NCBI GenBank assembly: GCA_965275915.1
Contig: CBDHYI010000008.1
Coordinates: 744,001 to 808,000, forward strand
Origin: JBDWFY01 sp965275915
Lineage (GTDB): Bacteria; Pseudomonadota; Alphaproteobacteria; Rhizobiales; Stappiaceae
Reading direction: 5' to 3'
DNA length: 64,000 nt
In this document: in pieces, positions 26,543 to 34,682 of the stretch
Numbering within the stretch: the first letter of the stretch is position 1
How the letters are laid out: each line of letters starts with the position of its first letter
Notes under the pieces: model-generated
The model's database searches: none
What the model was told of the DNA's origin: nothing
The model's input: only the letters and a program-made list of their open reading frames with translations
Translations under genes and position numbers: made by a program

Positions 26543-26766
26543 GGTGACATTTCCTTTATTGTCGATTTGAGATTTGCCCGGCCCCGCCGTGAGAGCCGAT
26601 GTTGCCGGGCGCTTTTTATATGTCCGGCCTGAGCTCCTGCTGCTTGGGGAAAGCATGGGGACTTCGTGGAGAGTCCGGGAGGAAATGCTGGAAATTGCGA
26701 AAAGGGTTCGGTCTTTATCGAGATTTGCGGCTGGTATAGGATACGTTCCAGGTGTTTGGGGATCCG

Positions 26767-28395
26767 ATGCTTTATCGCTTCGATGAGTTTGAACTCGATA
26801 CAGACAAGTTCGAATTGCGCCGTGGCGGAACCGCGATTGCCATCGAACCTCTGGTCTTCGATCTAATCTGTTTTCTGGTCGAACATGCCGGTCGCGTGCT
26901 GGGGCGGCAGGAGATTGTCGATACGGTCTGGAAAGGGCGGCTGGTCTCCGAAACCACGATTTCAAGCTGTGTCAAATCCGCCCGGAAAGCCCTGGGTGAC
27001 AGCGGCGATCACCAGAAATACATCCGGACGGTCAGGGGGCGCGGCTTTGAGTTTTTGGGCACGGTCACTGACAGCCATGTCAGCGACGCAGACCGAGCAG
27101 CCCCCAGCGTCGATGAAGGTGCATCATCTGCCGTCGGATTTAGGGGTTTTGGAGATGCCACCGGCAACGTTCCGCGTATTGACATCGCCAGCCAGGTGCA
27201 AGCGGCGCCGCTTGCTCCGCCGACCGACATGCCGGTTATTGCTGTTCTGCCTTTTAACAATCTCAGTATCGATGGTGATGAGTATTTCGCCGACGGGCTG
27301 ACGGAGGACATCATTGCCAATCTGGCCCGCTTCAGCGAGCTCAGGGTGGTGAGCCGGGTGTCGATGTTTCAGTTCAAAGGCGGATCTGTCGATCTCGATG
27401 TCCTGCGGCAACGGCTGAAAGCCGGTTACATTATCGAGGGAAGCGTCCGGCGGGCTGCCGGCAGAGTGCGGATAAGTGCACAGCTGATCGACGCGGAATC
27501 CGGGGTGCATCTTTGGGCGGAGACGTACGACCGGGATATGGAGGATATATTTGCGGTTCAGGATGAAGTGACCCGCATGATTGCCGCCGCGCTTGGTGTT
27601 AAAATTCAAACCGTGGCCCAGCAGCGGGCAATGAAGAAAAGCCCGGCGGAACTTGACGCCTATGAGTGTGTTCTCAGAGCCCGGCGCTACACCGCGGTGC
27701 TCAGCGAAGAATTGCATGCGGAGGCCCGGGATCTGCTTGAGCAGGCGGTCGCGCGGGATCCCGATTATGCCGAAGCGCATGCGCTTCTGGCCAACGTCTA
27801 TCTGGCCGAGCACCGGTTTGACGCCAACTGCCGGCCGGACCCGATCGGCCGGGCTCTTGTGATGGCGCAGAAGGCAACCCGGCTTGATCCGCAAAATGCC
27901 TATGCAAGATGCTGGTTGGGCATCGTGCATTTTTTCCGGCATGAGAACGATAAGTTCCTGGCGGAAATCGAACGGGCGTTGAACCTCAATCCGAACGACC
28001 CCGAAACGCTGGCCGATATCGGGCACTATCTTGCTTTTATGGGGGAGTTCGATCGCGGTTACACGCTGTCGATGCGGGCCCGCGCACTGTGCCCGATCCA
28101 TCCGGGCTGGTATTATTTCTCTTCGGCCAGATACAATTATAACAAGCATGACTATGACGCGATGCTGGCGGATCTGGAAAAAATTGCCATGCCGCATTTT
28201 TACTGGACGCATATGCTGTCAGCCGCCGCATTTGGTCAGTTGGGACGGATCGATGAGGGGACACAGTCTCTTCGCGTCGCCCATTCGTTGAAGCCGGGAT
28301 TGTCACCTGGGGCCGAACTGCTGAAATGGAATGCGGCTCAGGACGATTTTGAGCATCTTATGGATGGACTTCGGAAGTCGGGATTGTCCGAGTGA
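26767..28395 (+). CDS. Winged-helix/TolB-like/TPR regulator (CadC-like DNA-binding domain)
   Basis: 542 aa from the ATG at 26767 (GGGGA upstream). Residues 5-95 are an OmpR/CadC-type winged helix (LYRFDEFELDTDKFELRRGG, PLVFDLICFLVEHAGRVLGR, YIRTVRGRGFEF). A linker leads to a TolB-N-like domain (VIAVLPFNNLSIDGDEYFADGLTEDIIANLARFSEL) and then TPR repeats to the end. There is no transmembrane helix, unlike CadC. Proteins of this plan are common in alphaproteobacteria, sometimes annotated as adenylate cyclase, but no cyclase domain is present here. Divergent from the methyltransferase. Confidence 0.85.
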   Translation: MLYRFDEFELDTDKFELRRGGTAIAIEPLVFDLICFLVEHAGRVLGRQEIVDTVWKGRLVSETTISSCVKSARKALGDSGDHQKYIRTVRGRGFEFLGTVTDSHVSDADRAAPSVDEGASSAVGFRGFGDATGNVPRIDIASQVQAAPLAPPTDMPVIAVLPFNNLSIDGDEYFADGLTEDIIANLARFSELRVVSRVSMFQFKGGSVDLDVLRQRLKAGYIIEGSVRRAAGRVRISAQLIDAESGVHLWAETYDRDMEDIFAVQDEVTRMIAAALGVKIQTVAQQRAMKKSPAELDAYECVLRARRYTAVLSEELHAEARDLLEQAVARDPDYAEAHALLANVYLAEHRFDANCRPDPIGRALVMAQKATRLDPQNAYARCWLGIVHFFRHENDKFLAEIERALNLNPNDPETLADIGHYLAFMGEFDRGYTLSMRARALCPIHPGWYYFSSARYNYNKHDYDAMLADLEKIAMPHFYWTHMLSAAAFGQLGRIDEGTQSLRVAHSLKPGLSPGAELLKWNAAQDDFEHLMDGLRKSGLSE

Positions 28396-28457
28396 GTCTG
28401 ACTCCACGGTAATGGTCGGTTTGTGCCCGGTATGTCCTTCAATCGGGCAGGCTCCGG

Positions 28458-29858
28458 TTACTTCGACTGTGCCACTGTGGCCAAATCGGCAAAAATCAGA
28501 TTGTAGATGTAAATATTCCGAACATAGTTGAGAGGCTGTGATCCGACGGCACGTCCGACTTCCCACTCGACATTGTTGAACCATTTGTTTGGATTTGGAG
28601 CCTTTTTCCGGGCTTCCGCAACCCGGTGCGGACCGGCATTATAGGCGGCGTAGGCCAACAACAGCCTGTCAATGCGATTGATCCCCGGACCGCTGAAATA
28701 CCGGTCCATCAGGAAACGCATATATTTTGCGCCTGCTTCGATGTTGTTCTCAAGCTTATCGATATCACCGATGGCGACGTGCCGGTCACGGGCCGTGGAG
28801 GGCAGCATCTGCATCATTCCGATGGCACCGGCGCGGCTGCGGGCTCCCTGATTGAAATGGGACTCCTGAAATGCCTGTGCGGCCAGCATTGAGGGTTCGA
28901 TATTGTACTTCTTGCCGAATCTCTCAAACAGCGGGCTGAGTTCTTTGAATTTCTTCAGATACTCATCGGCTTTCGGATCGAGCAGTTTACGGCTTTCACC
29001 ATAGTCGCGCTCAAACAGGGCCGGTGAGGGGAGATCTTTCGGTTTTGCCGTTTTGATAAAGTCATCCACGATCTTTTTCAGGTCTGCGCTGCCCTTTGGG
29101 ATTGCCCAGCCGATTTGTTCTCCTTCTTTGAGCGGCAGTCCCTCGTGCACCTTGATCGAACCGTATAGTGCGGACCATAATCTGATTTTATCCCCCTCCA
29201 TGATTGTCGCCGGTACGATGTTCTCATTCACCATCTCAAGAATATCGGCGTCGCCTAATCCCTCCTGCGTCTTGCGGATGTTGATCGGAGAGAGTTTTGA
29301 AGAGGTCAGCTTTCTGTTGACCTGGTCCAGTGTTCCGAAATAGCTTGAGGTCGAGCGAGCATGGATTTCCATGCCGGCAATGTCGGATAGTTTTTCAATC
29401 GGCGGGTGGGCGGAACCGGTCACAATCAGCGTGCGGACGTCGTCCAGAACGGGGGTCGAGAAGTCCACGAGCCTCCGGCGCTCCGGCGTTATGGTCAGGC
29501 CGCCCATGGCAATGTCGCCCAAGCCCCGCTCAAGCGCGATTAGCAGCTTGCCCCGTTCCATCGGTACGAACTGAATATGCGTCTTTGCCTTTTCGTCAGT
29601 GACGCCTTTGTTGATGTAATTTTCGAAAGCCGCCATATAAGCCGCTGCCGCGCCTTTTTTCTTGCCGTTTTCGAGGTAATAGTAGGTGATTGAATAGGGC
29701 AGCAGGACGCGGATCAGTTTTTCCTGTTTCAGATCCGTCAAATCCCGGAAATGTTTCCCGCCCGGTTCGTTGATTTTGGCGTCGGCGGAAACGGACGGGT
29801 CCGGCGTGGCCATCAGAATGAGCGTGGCGGTTATCGAGGCGACTATCGGACGGATCAT
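28458..29858 (-). CDS. MltF-like membrane-bound lytic transglycosylase
   Basis: 466 aa with a signal peptide (MIRPIVASITATLILMATPDPSVSA). Residues 40-290 form a periplasmic amino-acid-binding-type domain (SBP_bac_3: LIRVLLPYSITYYYLENGKKKG, GDIAMGGLTITPERRRLVDFS). Residues 310-460 form a SLT/lysozyme-like domain with catalytic E332 in QAFQESHFNQGA, then GAIGMMQMLP and LAYAAYNAGP. This is the MltF plan: peptidoglycan cleavage to 1,6-anhydromuropeptides, possibly modulated by muropeptides bound by the first domain. Confidence 0.9.
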   Translation of the reverse strand: MIRPIVASITATLILMATPDPSVSADAKINEPGGKHFRDLTDLKQEKLIRVLLPYSITYYYLENGKKKGAAAAYMAAFENYINKGVTDEKAKTHIQFVPMERGKLLIALERGLGDIAMGGLTITPERRRLVDFSTPVLDDVRTLIVTGSAHPPIEKLSDIAGMEIHARSTSSYFGTLDQVNRKLTSSKLSPINIRKTQEGLGDADILEMVNENIVPATIMEGDKIRLWSALYGSIKVHEGLPLKEGEQIGWAIPKGSADLKKIVDDFIKTAKPKDLPSPALFERDYGESRKLLDPKADEYLKKFKELSPLFERFGKKYNIEPSMLAAQAFQESHFNQGARSRAGAIGMMQMLPSTARDRHVAIGDIDKLENNIEAGAKYMRFLMDRYFSGPGINRIDRLLLAYAAYNAGPHRVAEARKKAPNPNKWFNNVEWEVGRAVGSQPLNYVRNIYIYNLIFADLATVAQSK

Positions 29859-30004
29859 GTGTCAGCGTCTCCATTTTCATCGCATCTTCAGGCTCGTCAC
29901 CGCGCCTGCCACTATTTCACCACATTTGGAAAGTGTGTCAATTGCCAACATTTTGAAGCCGTTTGATCCGCCATTTCAAGTATATTTATGAGTCCATATC
30001 CTGA

Positions 30005-30110
30005 GCGCATCCCGTGAAGGCTGGATCACCTTCACGACAAGGGCACGCGTGAAAACAAAGGGTTGGGGCATTTCACGCGATCAAGGGATCGCGAGAATTG
30101 TCCCAGGCAG
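30005..30110 (+). repeat. Structured intergenic repeat, copy B
   Basis: Second copy of the element at 2344-2450, ending 5 nt before the ATG of the DUF1801 gene. Inverted repeats: CGTGAAGG 30013-30020 with CCTTCACG 30029-30036; CGCGTGAAA 30046-30054 with TTTCACGCG 30071-30079; CGCGATC 30076-30082 with GATCGCG 30087-30093. The third stem shares bases with the second, so the two cannot form together. Confidence 0.8.
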
Positions 30111-30115
30111 ACAAG

Positions 30116-30541
30116 ATGACAAACAAAACCGTTCCGACCGGTGCATCGGTTACGGAGTTCCTGAACGCTGTCGATCATGCGGGCCGACGCGAAGATGCAT
30201 CTGTTCTTCTGGATATGATGCGCCGGGTTACGGGTGCGGAGCCTCGGATGTGGGGGCAGTCCATCATCGGGTTCGGAAATTACCGCTATAAATATGAAAG
30301 CGGCCGGGAAGGGGTGTTTCTGCTCACAGGCTTCTCGCCGCGTAAGGCCCGCATGACGATTTATATTATGCCCGGCTTTAAGGCCTATTCCGAATACTTG
30401 TCGCGACTTGGCAGGCACAAGCATTCGGTCTCCTGCCTTTATGTGGGACGGCTGGCGGCGCTTGATCTTGAGGTGCTGGAAGAAATGGTGGCAGACAGCG
30501 TTCGCCGCATGAAGGAGATCTATCCGGACTGGTGGCTTTAA
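30116..30541 (+). CDS. DUF1801 domain protein
   Basis: 141 aa from the ATG at 30116 (a TTG at 30098 lies inside the repeat element). VTEFLNAVDHAGRREDASVL, MMRRVTGAEPRMWGQSIIGFGNYRYKYESGREG and FSPRKARMTIYIMPGF are the DUF1801 core, a small fold found alone or fused to other stress-related domains; its activity is not established. The only ribosome-site-like sequence (AGGCAG) is contributed by the repeat. Confidence 0.88.
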   Translation: MTNKTVPTGASVTEFLNAVDHAGRREDASVLLDMMRRVTGAEPRMWGQSIIGFGNYRYKYESGREGVFLLTGFSPRKARMTIYIMPGFKAYSEYLSRLGRHKHSVSCLYVGRLAALDLEVLEEMVADSVRRMKEIYPDWWL

Positions 30542-30667
30542 ACGCCGTCAAAACGATTTCCTGCGTCCCGTCAGGACGGAATAACCGGGGCCGGAGCATG
30601 CAGATGACCGGCGTTGACAGAATGCTCCGGTTTTCGCGGGACCGACAGACAAGATACGCTCCATACC

Positions 30668-32770
30668 CTAGGCGGTTTCGCGAACGCCCTGCAGGAATTT
30701 TTCAAGGCCGTCTTTCAGGTTCGCCGCTTCATTGTGAAGATTACCGGCCGATGTGCGGACCTGCCGTGCGGCCTCGCCTGTCTCGTTGGCTGATGCCGAT
30801 ACGCCGACAATGTTGCGCGACACCTCCTGGGTTCCGTCGGATGCCTCCTGGATGTTGCGGGCAATTTCCCGGGTGGCCTGACCCTGCTGCTCCACCGCCT
30901 CGGAGATGCTGGAGGAAATATTGCTCATTTCGTCGATTGTCGACGTAATTGTGCGGATGGCCTCGACCGCGCCGTTGGTTTCCGTCTGAACCGATTGGAT
31001 CTGTTGAGAGATTTCGCCTGTCGCTTTGGCTGTCTGGTTGGCGAGTTCTTTCACCTCGGCGGCGACAACCGCGAACCCTTTGCCCGCTTCGCCGGCACGG
31101 GCGGCTTCGATGGTTGCATTCAAGGCGAGGAGATTGGTTTGCTCGGCGACGTCGTTGATCAACTCAACCACCTCGCTGATGCGCGTCGCGGCAGCGGCAA
31201 GGCCTTCGATTTTCCGGTCGGTCTGCTGAGCCTGTTCAACCGCAAAGGACGCGATTTCCGACGATTTGGTGACTTGCCGGCCAATTTCTCCCACCGATGC
31301 CAGCAGTTCTTCTGCGGCGGACGCGACAGTCTCCACGTTGGAGGACGCCTCTTCAGAGGCGGCAGCGACGGCCGTGCTCTGATGACTGGTGTCGTCAGCG
31401 CCCTTGGTCAGCACTTCGGAGGTCCGGTTGAGATCTTCCACCGATCCGGCAACGGTATTGAGAAGGGTGGAAATCGTCTCATCAAAGCCTTCGCTGAGAT
31501 CACGCATTTTTTCCGCGCGCGCCAGCCGTTGCTGCTGTTCTTCATTTTGCGTGGCCGTCAGACGTTCCGCCTGCTGGGATTTGTCCCGAAACACCTGAAG
31601 CGCTTTGTTGATGTCCCCAATTTCATCACCGCGATCCGTATATCCGATCGGTTCGTCATATTGGCGATCGATCAGAGCGTTGATGCTCCGGATGGTGTTC
31701 TTGAGGGGGGTGCGGACAACGGAACTGCTTACGAGATAGATTGAGGCCGACACGGCAATCAGCAGCACGGCGCCGACAATCAGGACATAAAGAATGATCT
31801 CATTGGAGTGGGCGGTCAGCGTCGCTATGGGAACATTGACCATGACCGCCATCTTGGCATCTGTGTCGCCGACCTGAACCGGTGTGACGACCCGCAACAC
31901 ATCGGCTTCCAGCGATCTGGAGTAATCTTCAAAGGCAATCGGACGGCCCTCGTCGATCGCCGCCAGGAGAGCTTTGGTCTGCTCGGAGTCAGCGTCAGAT
32001 CTGCCCTCTGACCAGGACTTGGAAAGCAGGGCCGGATCGGAATGAGCGATCCATTTCCCCGTCTGTGAGAGCAGAAAGACCGAACCGGTCCCGAGCGGTT
32101 TTGCTTCAGCCAGCTTGTCCGACAGGGCCGTTAGAACGATGTCGGTCCCGGCCACGCCGATGACCCGGTCCTTGTCCCGAATGGGGGTGCCGAAGGAGAT
32201 TCCGGTAACGGTTTTGCCGTTCAGCTCCCAGCTGTAGGGTTCCGTAGCGTAGTCTTTGCCGGTCTTGAACGGCACGTTGAACCACAGCGCAGGATTTTCA
32301 GCGGTGGTGACCAGGCCCGTGGGGCGCGACTTTATCACACCGTCCGGGGTGCGGAAGTAATACGGCCGCCACTCGCCGGTTTCATCATGCATTTCGCTGT
32401 TAGCAAACTGGGCATCTTTCCCGTCCAGTTCGTCGTTGAGAATGACGCCCCAGGTGCCCGTCAGGTGCCGGTTCTCAAGCAGACTTTCTTCAACGACCTT
32501 CATCCAGGCCAATCGGTCTGTCGATCCGGAGGATTTCAGGCCGGTGAACGCGTGGGCCAGGGACTGGCCCGCACCCAGCCCGTTCTCCAGGGTTAGGCGC
32601 ACATATTGGGCTTCCTCCCGGGCAACCGCTTTCACCTGTTTGACCGACAGATCCTGGGTGACGCTTGACGCTTCCCAGGCGATGATCGATACGCCGACGA
32701 CCAGGACACCGGCCAGAGCGGCAACGCTTGCGCCTACGAGTTTGGTTGTGATCTTTGCTTTCTTGAACAC
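30668..32770 (-). CDS. Methyl-accepting chemotaxis protein with dCache sensor
   Basis: About 700 aa. I prefer the GTG at 32770 (GGAG 9 nt upstream; the protein then begins (M)FKKAKITTKL); ATGs at 32785 and 32806 are alternatives. TM1 near residues 10-32; a periplasmic double-Cache domain of about 290 residues (LTGTWGVILNDELDGKDAQF, GVAGTDIVLTALSDKLAEAK); TM2 (ILYVLIVGAVLLIAVSASIY); HAMP; then the signalling hairpin with tip DVAEQTNLLALNATIEAARA and GFAVVAAEV. No CheR-binding pentapeptide at the end. Ligand unknown; dCache sensors often bind amino or organic acids. Confidence 0.93.
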   Translation of the reverse strand: MFKKAKITTKLVGASVAALAGVLVVGVSIIAWEASSVTQDLSVKQVKAVAREEAQYVRLTLENGLGAGQSLAHAFTGLKSSGSTDRLAWMKVVEESLLENRHLTGTWGVILNDELDGKDAQFANSEMHDETGEWRPYYFRTPDGVIKSRPTGLVTTAENPALWFNVPFKTGKDYATEPYSWELNGKTVTGISFGTPIRDKDRVIGVAGTDIVLTALSDKLAEAKPLGTGSVFLLSQTGKWIAHSDPALLSKSWSEGRSDADSEQTKALLAAIDEGRPIAFEDYSRSLEADVLRVVTPVQVGDTDAKMAVMVNVPIATLTAHSNEIILYVLIVGAVLLIAVSASIYLVSSSVVRTPLKNTIRSINALIDRQYDEPIGYTDRGDEIGDINKALQVFRDKSQQAERLTATQNEEQQQRLARAEKMRDLSEGFDETISTLLNTVAGSVEDLNRTSEVLTKGADDTSHQSTAVAAASEEASSNVETVASAAEELLASVGEIGRQVTKSSEIASFAVEQAQQTDRKIEGLAAAATRISEVVELINDVAEQTNLLALNATIEAARAGEAGKGFAVVAAEVKELANQTAKATGEISQQIQSVQTETNGAVEAIRTITSTIDEMSNISSSISEAVEQQGQATREIARNIQEASDGTQEVSRNIVGVSASANETGEAARQVRTSAGNLHNEAANLKDGLEKFLQGVRETA

Positions 32771-32785
32771 GTGTCCCGTCTCCAT

Positions 32786-33101
32786 ATCGCAGCAGCACTG
32801 CTGCATCGCATCAACATGTGAGATGGGTGCCCCCCAACACCGATCGTTTCGGTGAAAACTGTAGAGACAGAGTGTTTAACAAAGTATTCCCGTTAAGGGT
32901 GTTGGAACTATTCTGCGGTCACAATAATAATGTGTATATTCCTGAAATAAATATCTGAAATGCCGCGCGCTTTACCGGATCTTAAATTCTGGTCAATGCC
33001 GAGTCAGAGTTGAGTCCATTCCGACGGAGCAGGGGTTTCCCGAGCCCGGGGTGTGACCCACAAACCGGCTTGAAGACGCAAACACTGTTCTGTTGCGTTG
33101 C
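32786..33101. other. Intergenic stretch upstream of chemoreceptor
   Basis: No gene seen. An inverted repeat CACCGA-N5-TCGGTG at 32838-32854 lies about 70 nt before the chemoreceptor start and could be an operator. Confidence 0.35.
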
Positions 33102-33146
33102 ATCAAAATACAAAGGCACCGGCGCTGAAACAGAACGCCGATGCCT
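33102..33146 (-). terminator. Rho-independent terminator
   Basis: Read on the minus strand, stem AGGCATCGGCG/CGCCGGTGCCT is followed by TTTGTATTTTG, just after the stop of the Cys-rich repeat protein. Confidence 0.7.
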
Positions 33147-33155
33147 GGCGGGCAT

Positions 33156-33731
33156 TCAGAACATCACCCCGGCATCTTCAAGTGCCGTTTTGCAGATAGG
33201 GTCAAGGCGCGGTTCATGCACTTTCAGGCAGAACAGAACATTTCCATGCCCGACGGGAAGACCTGGACACAGCAGGCGAAAGTCGCGGGCGCACGCGCCT
33301 GCCGCAATCCGCAGTTCCTGTCTCAGAGACAACTCCGGTGCCAGCACTGCGCTATGATGAGGGGGCTCTGCGGTAGCCGGAGCCGCCGCCGTGGCTGTTG
33401 CCGGTTTTTCCGCTGGGGCCGCCGGTCTGGCTTCAGCAGCAGGTTTTGCCGCTGCTTGCACGGCGGCCGGAGATGAGCCTGATGATCCATGGTCAACCGC
33501 TTCCACAGCGGACCTGCATGCGGGCGACAGGTTTGCCTCATGGTGCTCAAGACAGATCAAGGCGTCCATGCCGCCCGTCGGCACACTGGAGCAGTTGGCC
33601 TTATAATCGGCGACGCAACTCGAACGGATGGCCTGTTGTTGAGCATGGGTCGGCACCTGTGCGAGGGCGGCAGCAATGCCGGCAAGGCCTGCAAGACATG
33701 CAGACACACTGAAAAGCATCAATCTGGTCAC
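33156..33731 (-). CDS. Secreted protein with two Cys-rich GLG1-like repeats
   Basis: 191 aa from a GTG with AGGAG upstream. Signal peptide (LMLFSVSACLAGLAGIAAALA). Two homologous repeats flank an Ala/Pro-rich linker: CVADYKANCSSVPTGGMDAL..CLEHHEANLSPACRSA and CARDFRLLCPGLPVGHGNVL..CLKVHEPRLDPICKTA. The spacing of four cysteines per repeat matches the cysteine-rich repeat of Golgi apparatus protein 1. The role in bacteria is unknown; periplasmic, presumably disulphide-bonded. Confidence 0.75.
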   Translation of the reverse strand: MTRLMLFSVSACLAGLAGIAAALAQVPTHAQQQAIRSSCVADYKANCSSVPTGGMDALICLEHHEANLSPACRSAVEAVDHGSSGSSPAAVQAAAKPAAEARPAAPAEKPATATAAAPATAEPPHHSAVLAPELSLRQELRIAAGACARDFRLLCPGLPVGHGNVLFCLKVHEPRLDPICKTALEDAGVMF

Positions 33732-33900
33732 GGAATTCTCCTTCTGAAATGGGTTCAAAGAAATCGTGTCGGACAACGCACTTGAGTTTTCGATGCTGCA
33801 TCTGACAATGATCATCATTGTCAAACCGGGCCGAACACACAAGACAGTTTGAAAGTCAGGAAAGTGTCGATCCAAGGGCAAACGGCACCGGAATTTCTGA

Positions 33901-34386
33901 TCAAAAGAATTCGTCATCCTGACCGGCAGGTTTTATCTTGCTGTAGCGCCGCTTGCGCCGGGATGTCTCTTTGTCTTCAAATTCCTCACCGGCCCGCCAG
34001 CCCGTTGCGAGGAAAAACGCCTCGGCCTTCTGGTTCGCAATGAAGCTGTCTACCGTTATTTCAGGATCCAGTCTGAACAACTCCCGCTCTACATATGCAA
34101 GAAGCATTCGGCCCAGACCCTTGCGCTGGTGACGGCTGTCGACCAGCAACAGATCGATCGTTTTGTCCCGGGTAATGCAGAACCCGGCAAGAACGCCCTG
34201 TGTCTCGATGGTACGGCAATTTTCGATATGGTCGCTGAAATATTGTTCCGTCGAGTTTTTTGCGATCCAGCTCTGAAGGGCCTCAGGTTGCAGAATACTG
34301 GAGAAGCTGTCGATAATGGTGCGTCTAAAAATCGTGTAAAGCATCTCGAAATCGGCTCGTTCAGCTTTCCGGATCACGATTGTCAT
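33901..34386 (-). CDS. GNAT-family N-acetyltransferase
   Basis: 161 aa. VIRKAERADFEMLYTIFRRT at the N-terminus; motif A LLLVDSRHQRKGLGRMLLAYVE (Q/RxxGxG/A as HQRKGLG) and VDSFIANQKAEAFFLATGW. A charged tail (RRKRRYSKIKPAGQDDEFF) is unusual. Acceptor unknown. Not obviously in an operon. Confidence 0.82.
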   Translation of the reverse strand: MTIVIRKAERADFEMLYTIFRRTIIDSFSSILQPEALQSWIAKNSTEQYFSDHIENCRTIETQGVLAGFCITRDKTIDLLLVDSRHQRKGLGRMLLAYVERELFRLDPEITVDSFIANQKAEAFFLATGWRAGEEFEDKETSRRKRRYSKIKPAGQDDEFF

Positions 34387-34510
34387 TCGTTGCCTGCGTT
34401 TTTTGGCTTGTATTGGTGGTTTCTGTCGGCGGATATTCTGAAAATATCGAGCATGTGACCGTTTCCACTACGGAAAGTTGACAGAAAAAATACAAAGAGT
34501 CGAAGGAAAT

Positions 34511-34636
34511 ATGCTTTCAGTACACCTAAAAGTGCGTTATCCGACATTTTTCAACCGCTTTCTGCGCAACTTCAGAAACCCCGTCAATCGACTCTTTCGG
34601 CATGCACTTGAGGTGATGAATCCGATTATCGAATAA
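34511..34636 (+). CDS. Possible 41-aa protein beside an IS element
   Basis: A short frame with AAGGA 6 nt before the ATG and a TTGACA hexamer at 34479-34484. The product (MLSVHLKVRYPTFFNRFLRN, then a basic/hydrophobic tail ending VMNPIIE) could be a small amphipathic peptide. It lies 46 bp left of the IS701-family element. Support is only the ribosome site and frame length. Confidence 0.3.
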   Translation: MLSVHLKVRYPTFFNRFLRNFRNPVNRLFRHALEVMNPIIE

Positions 34637-34682
34637 CCATGATTAATAAAATTCGTTTTGATAATAATTTATGATGAGCTAG

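Noticed and set aside
26543..26965. Long N-terminal extension of the methyltransferase
   Set aside because: It overlaps the divergent promoter region and regulator gene; the ATG at 26542 has a ribosome site.
26767..28395. Calling the winged-helix/TPR protein an adenylate cyclase
   Set aside because: No cyclase catalytic motifs are present; the label is a common carry-over for this architecture.
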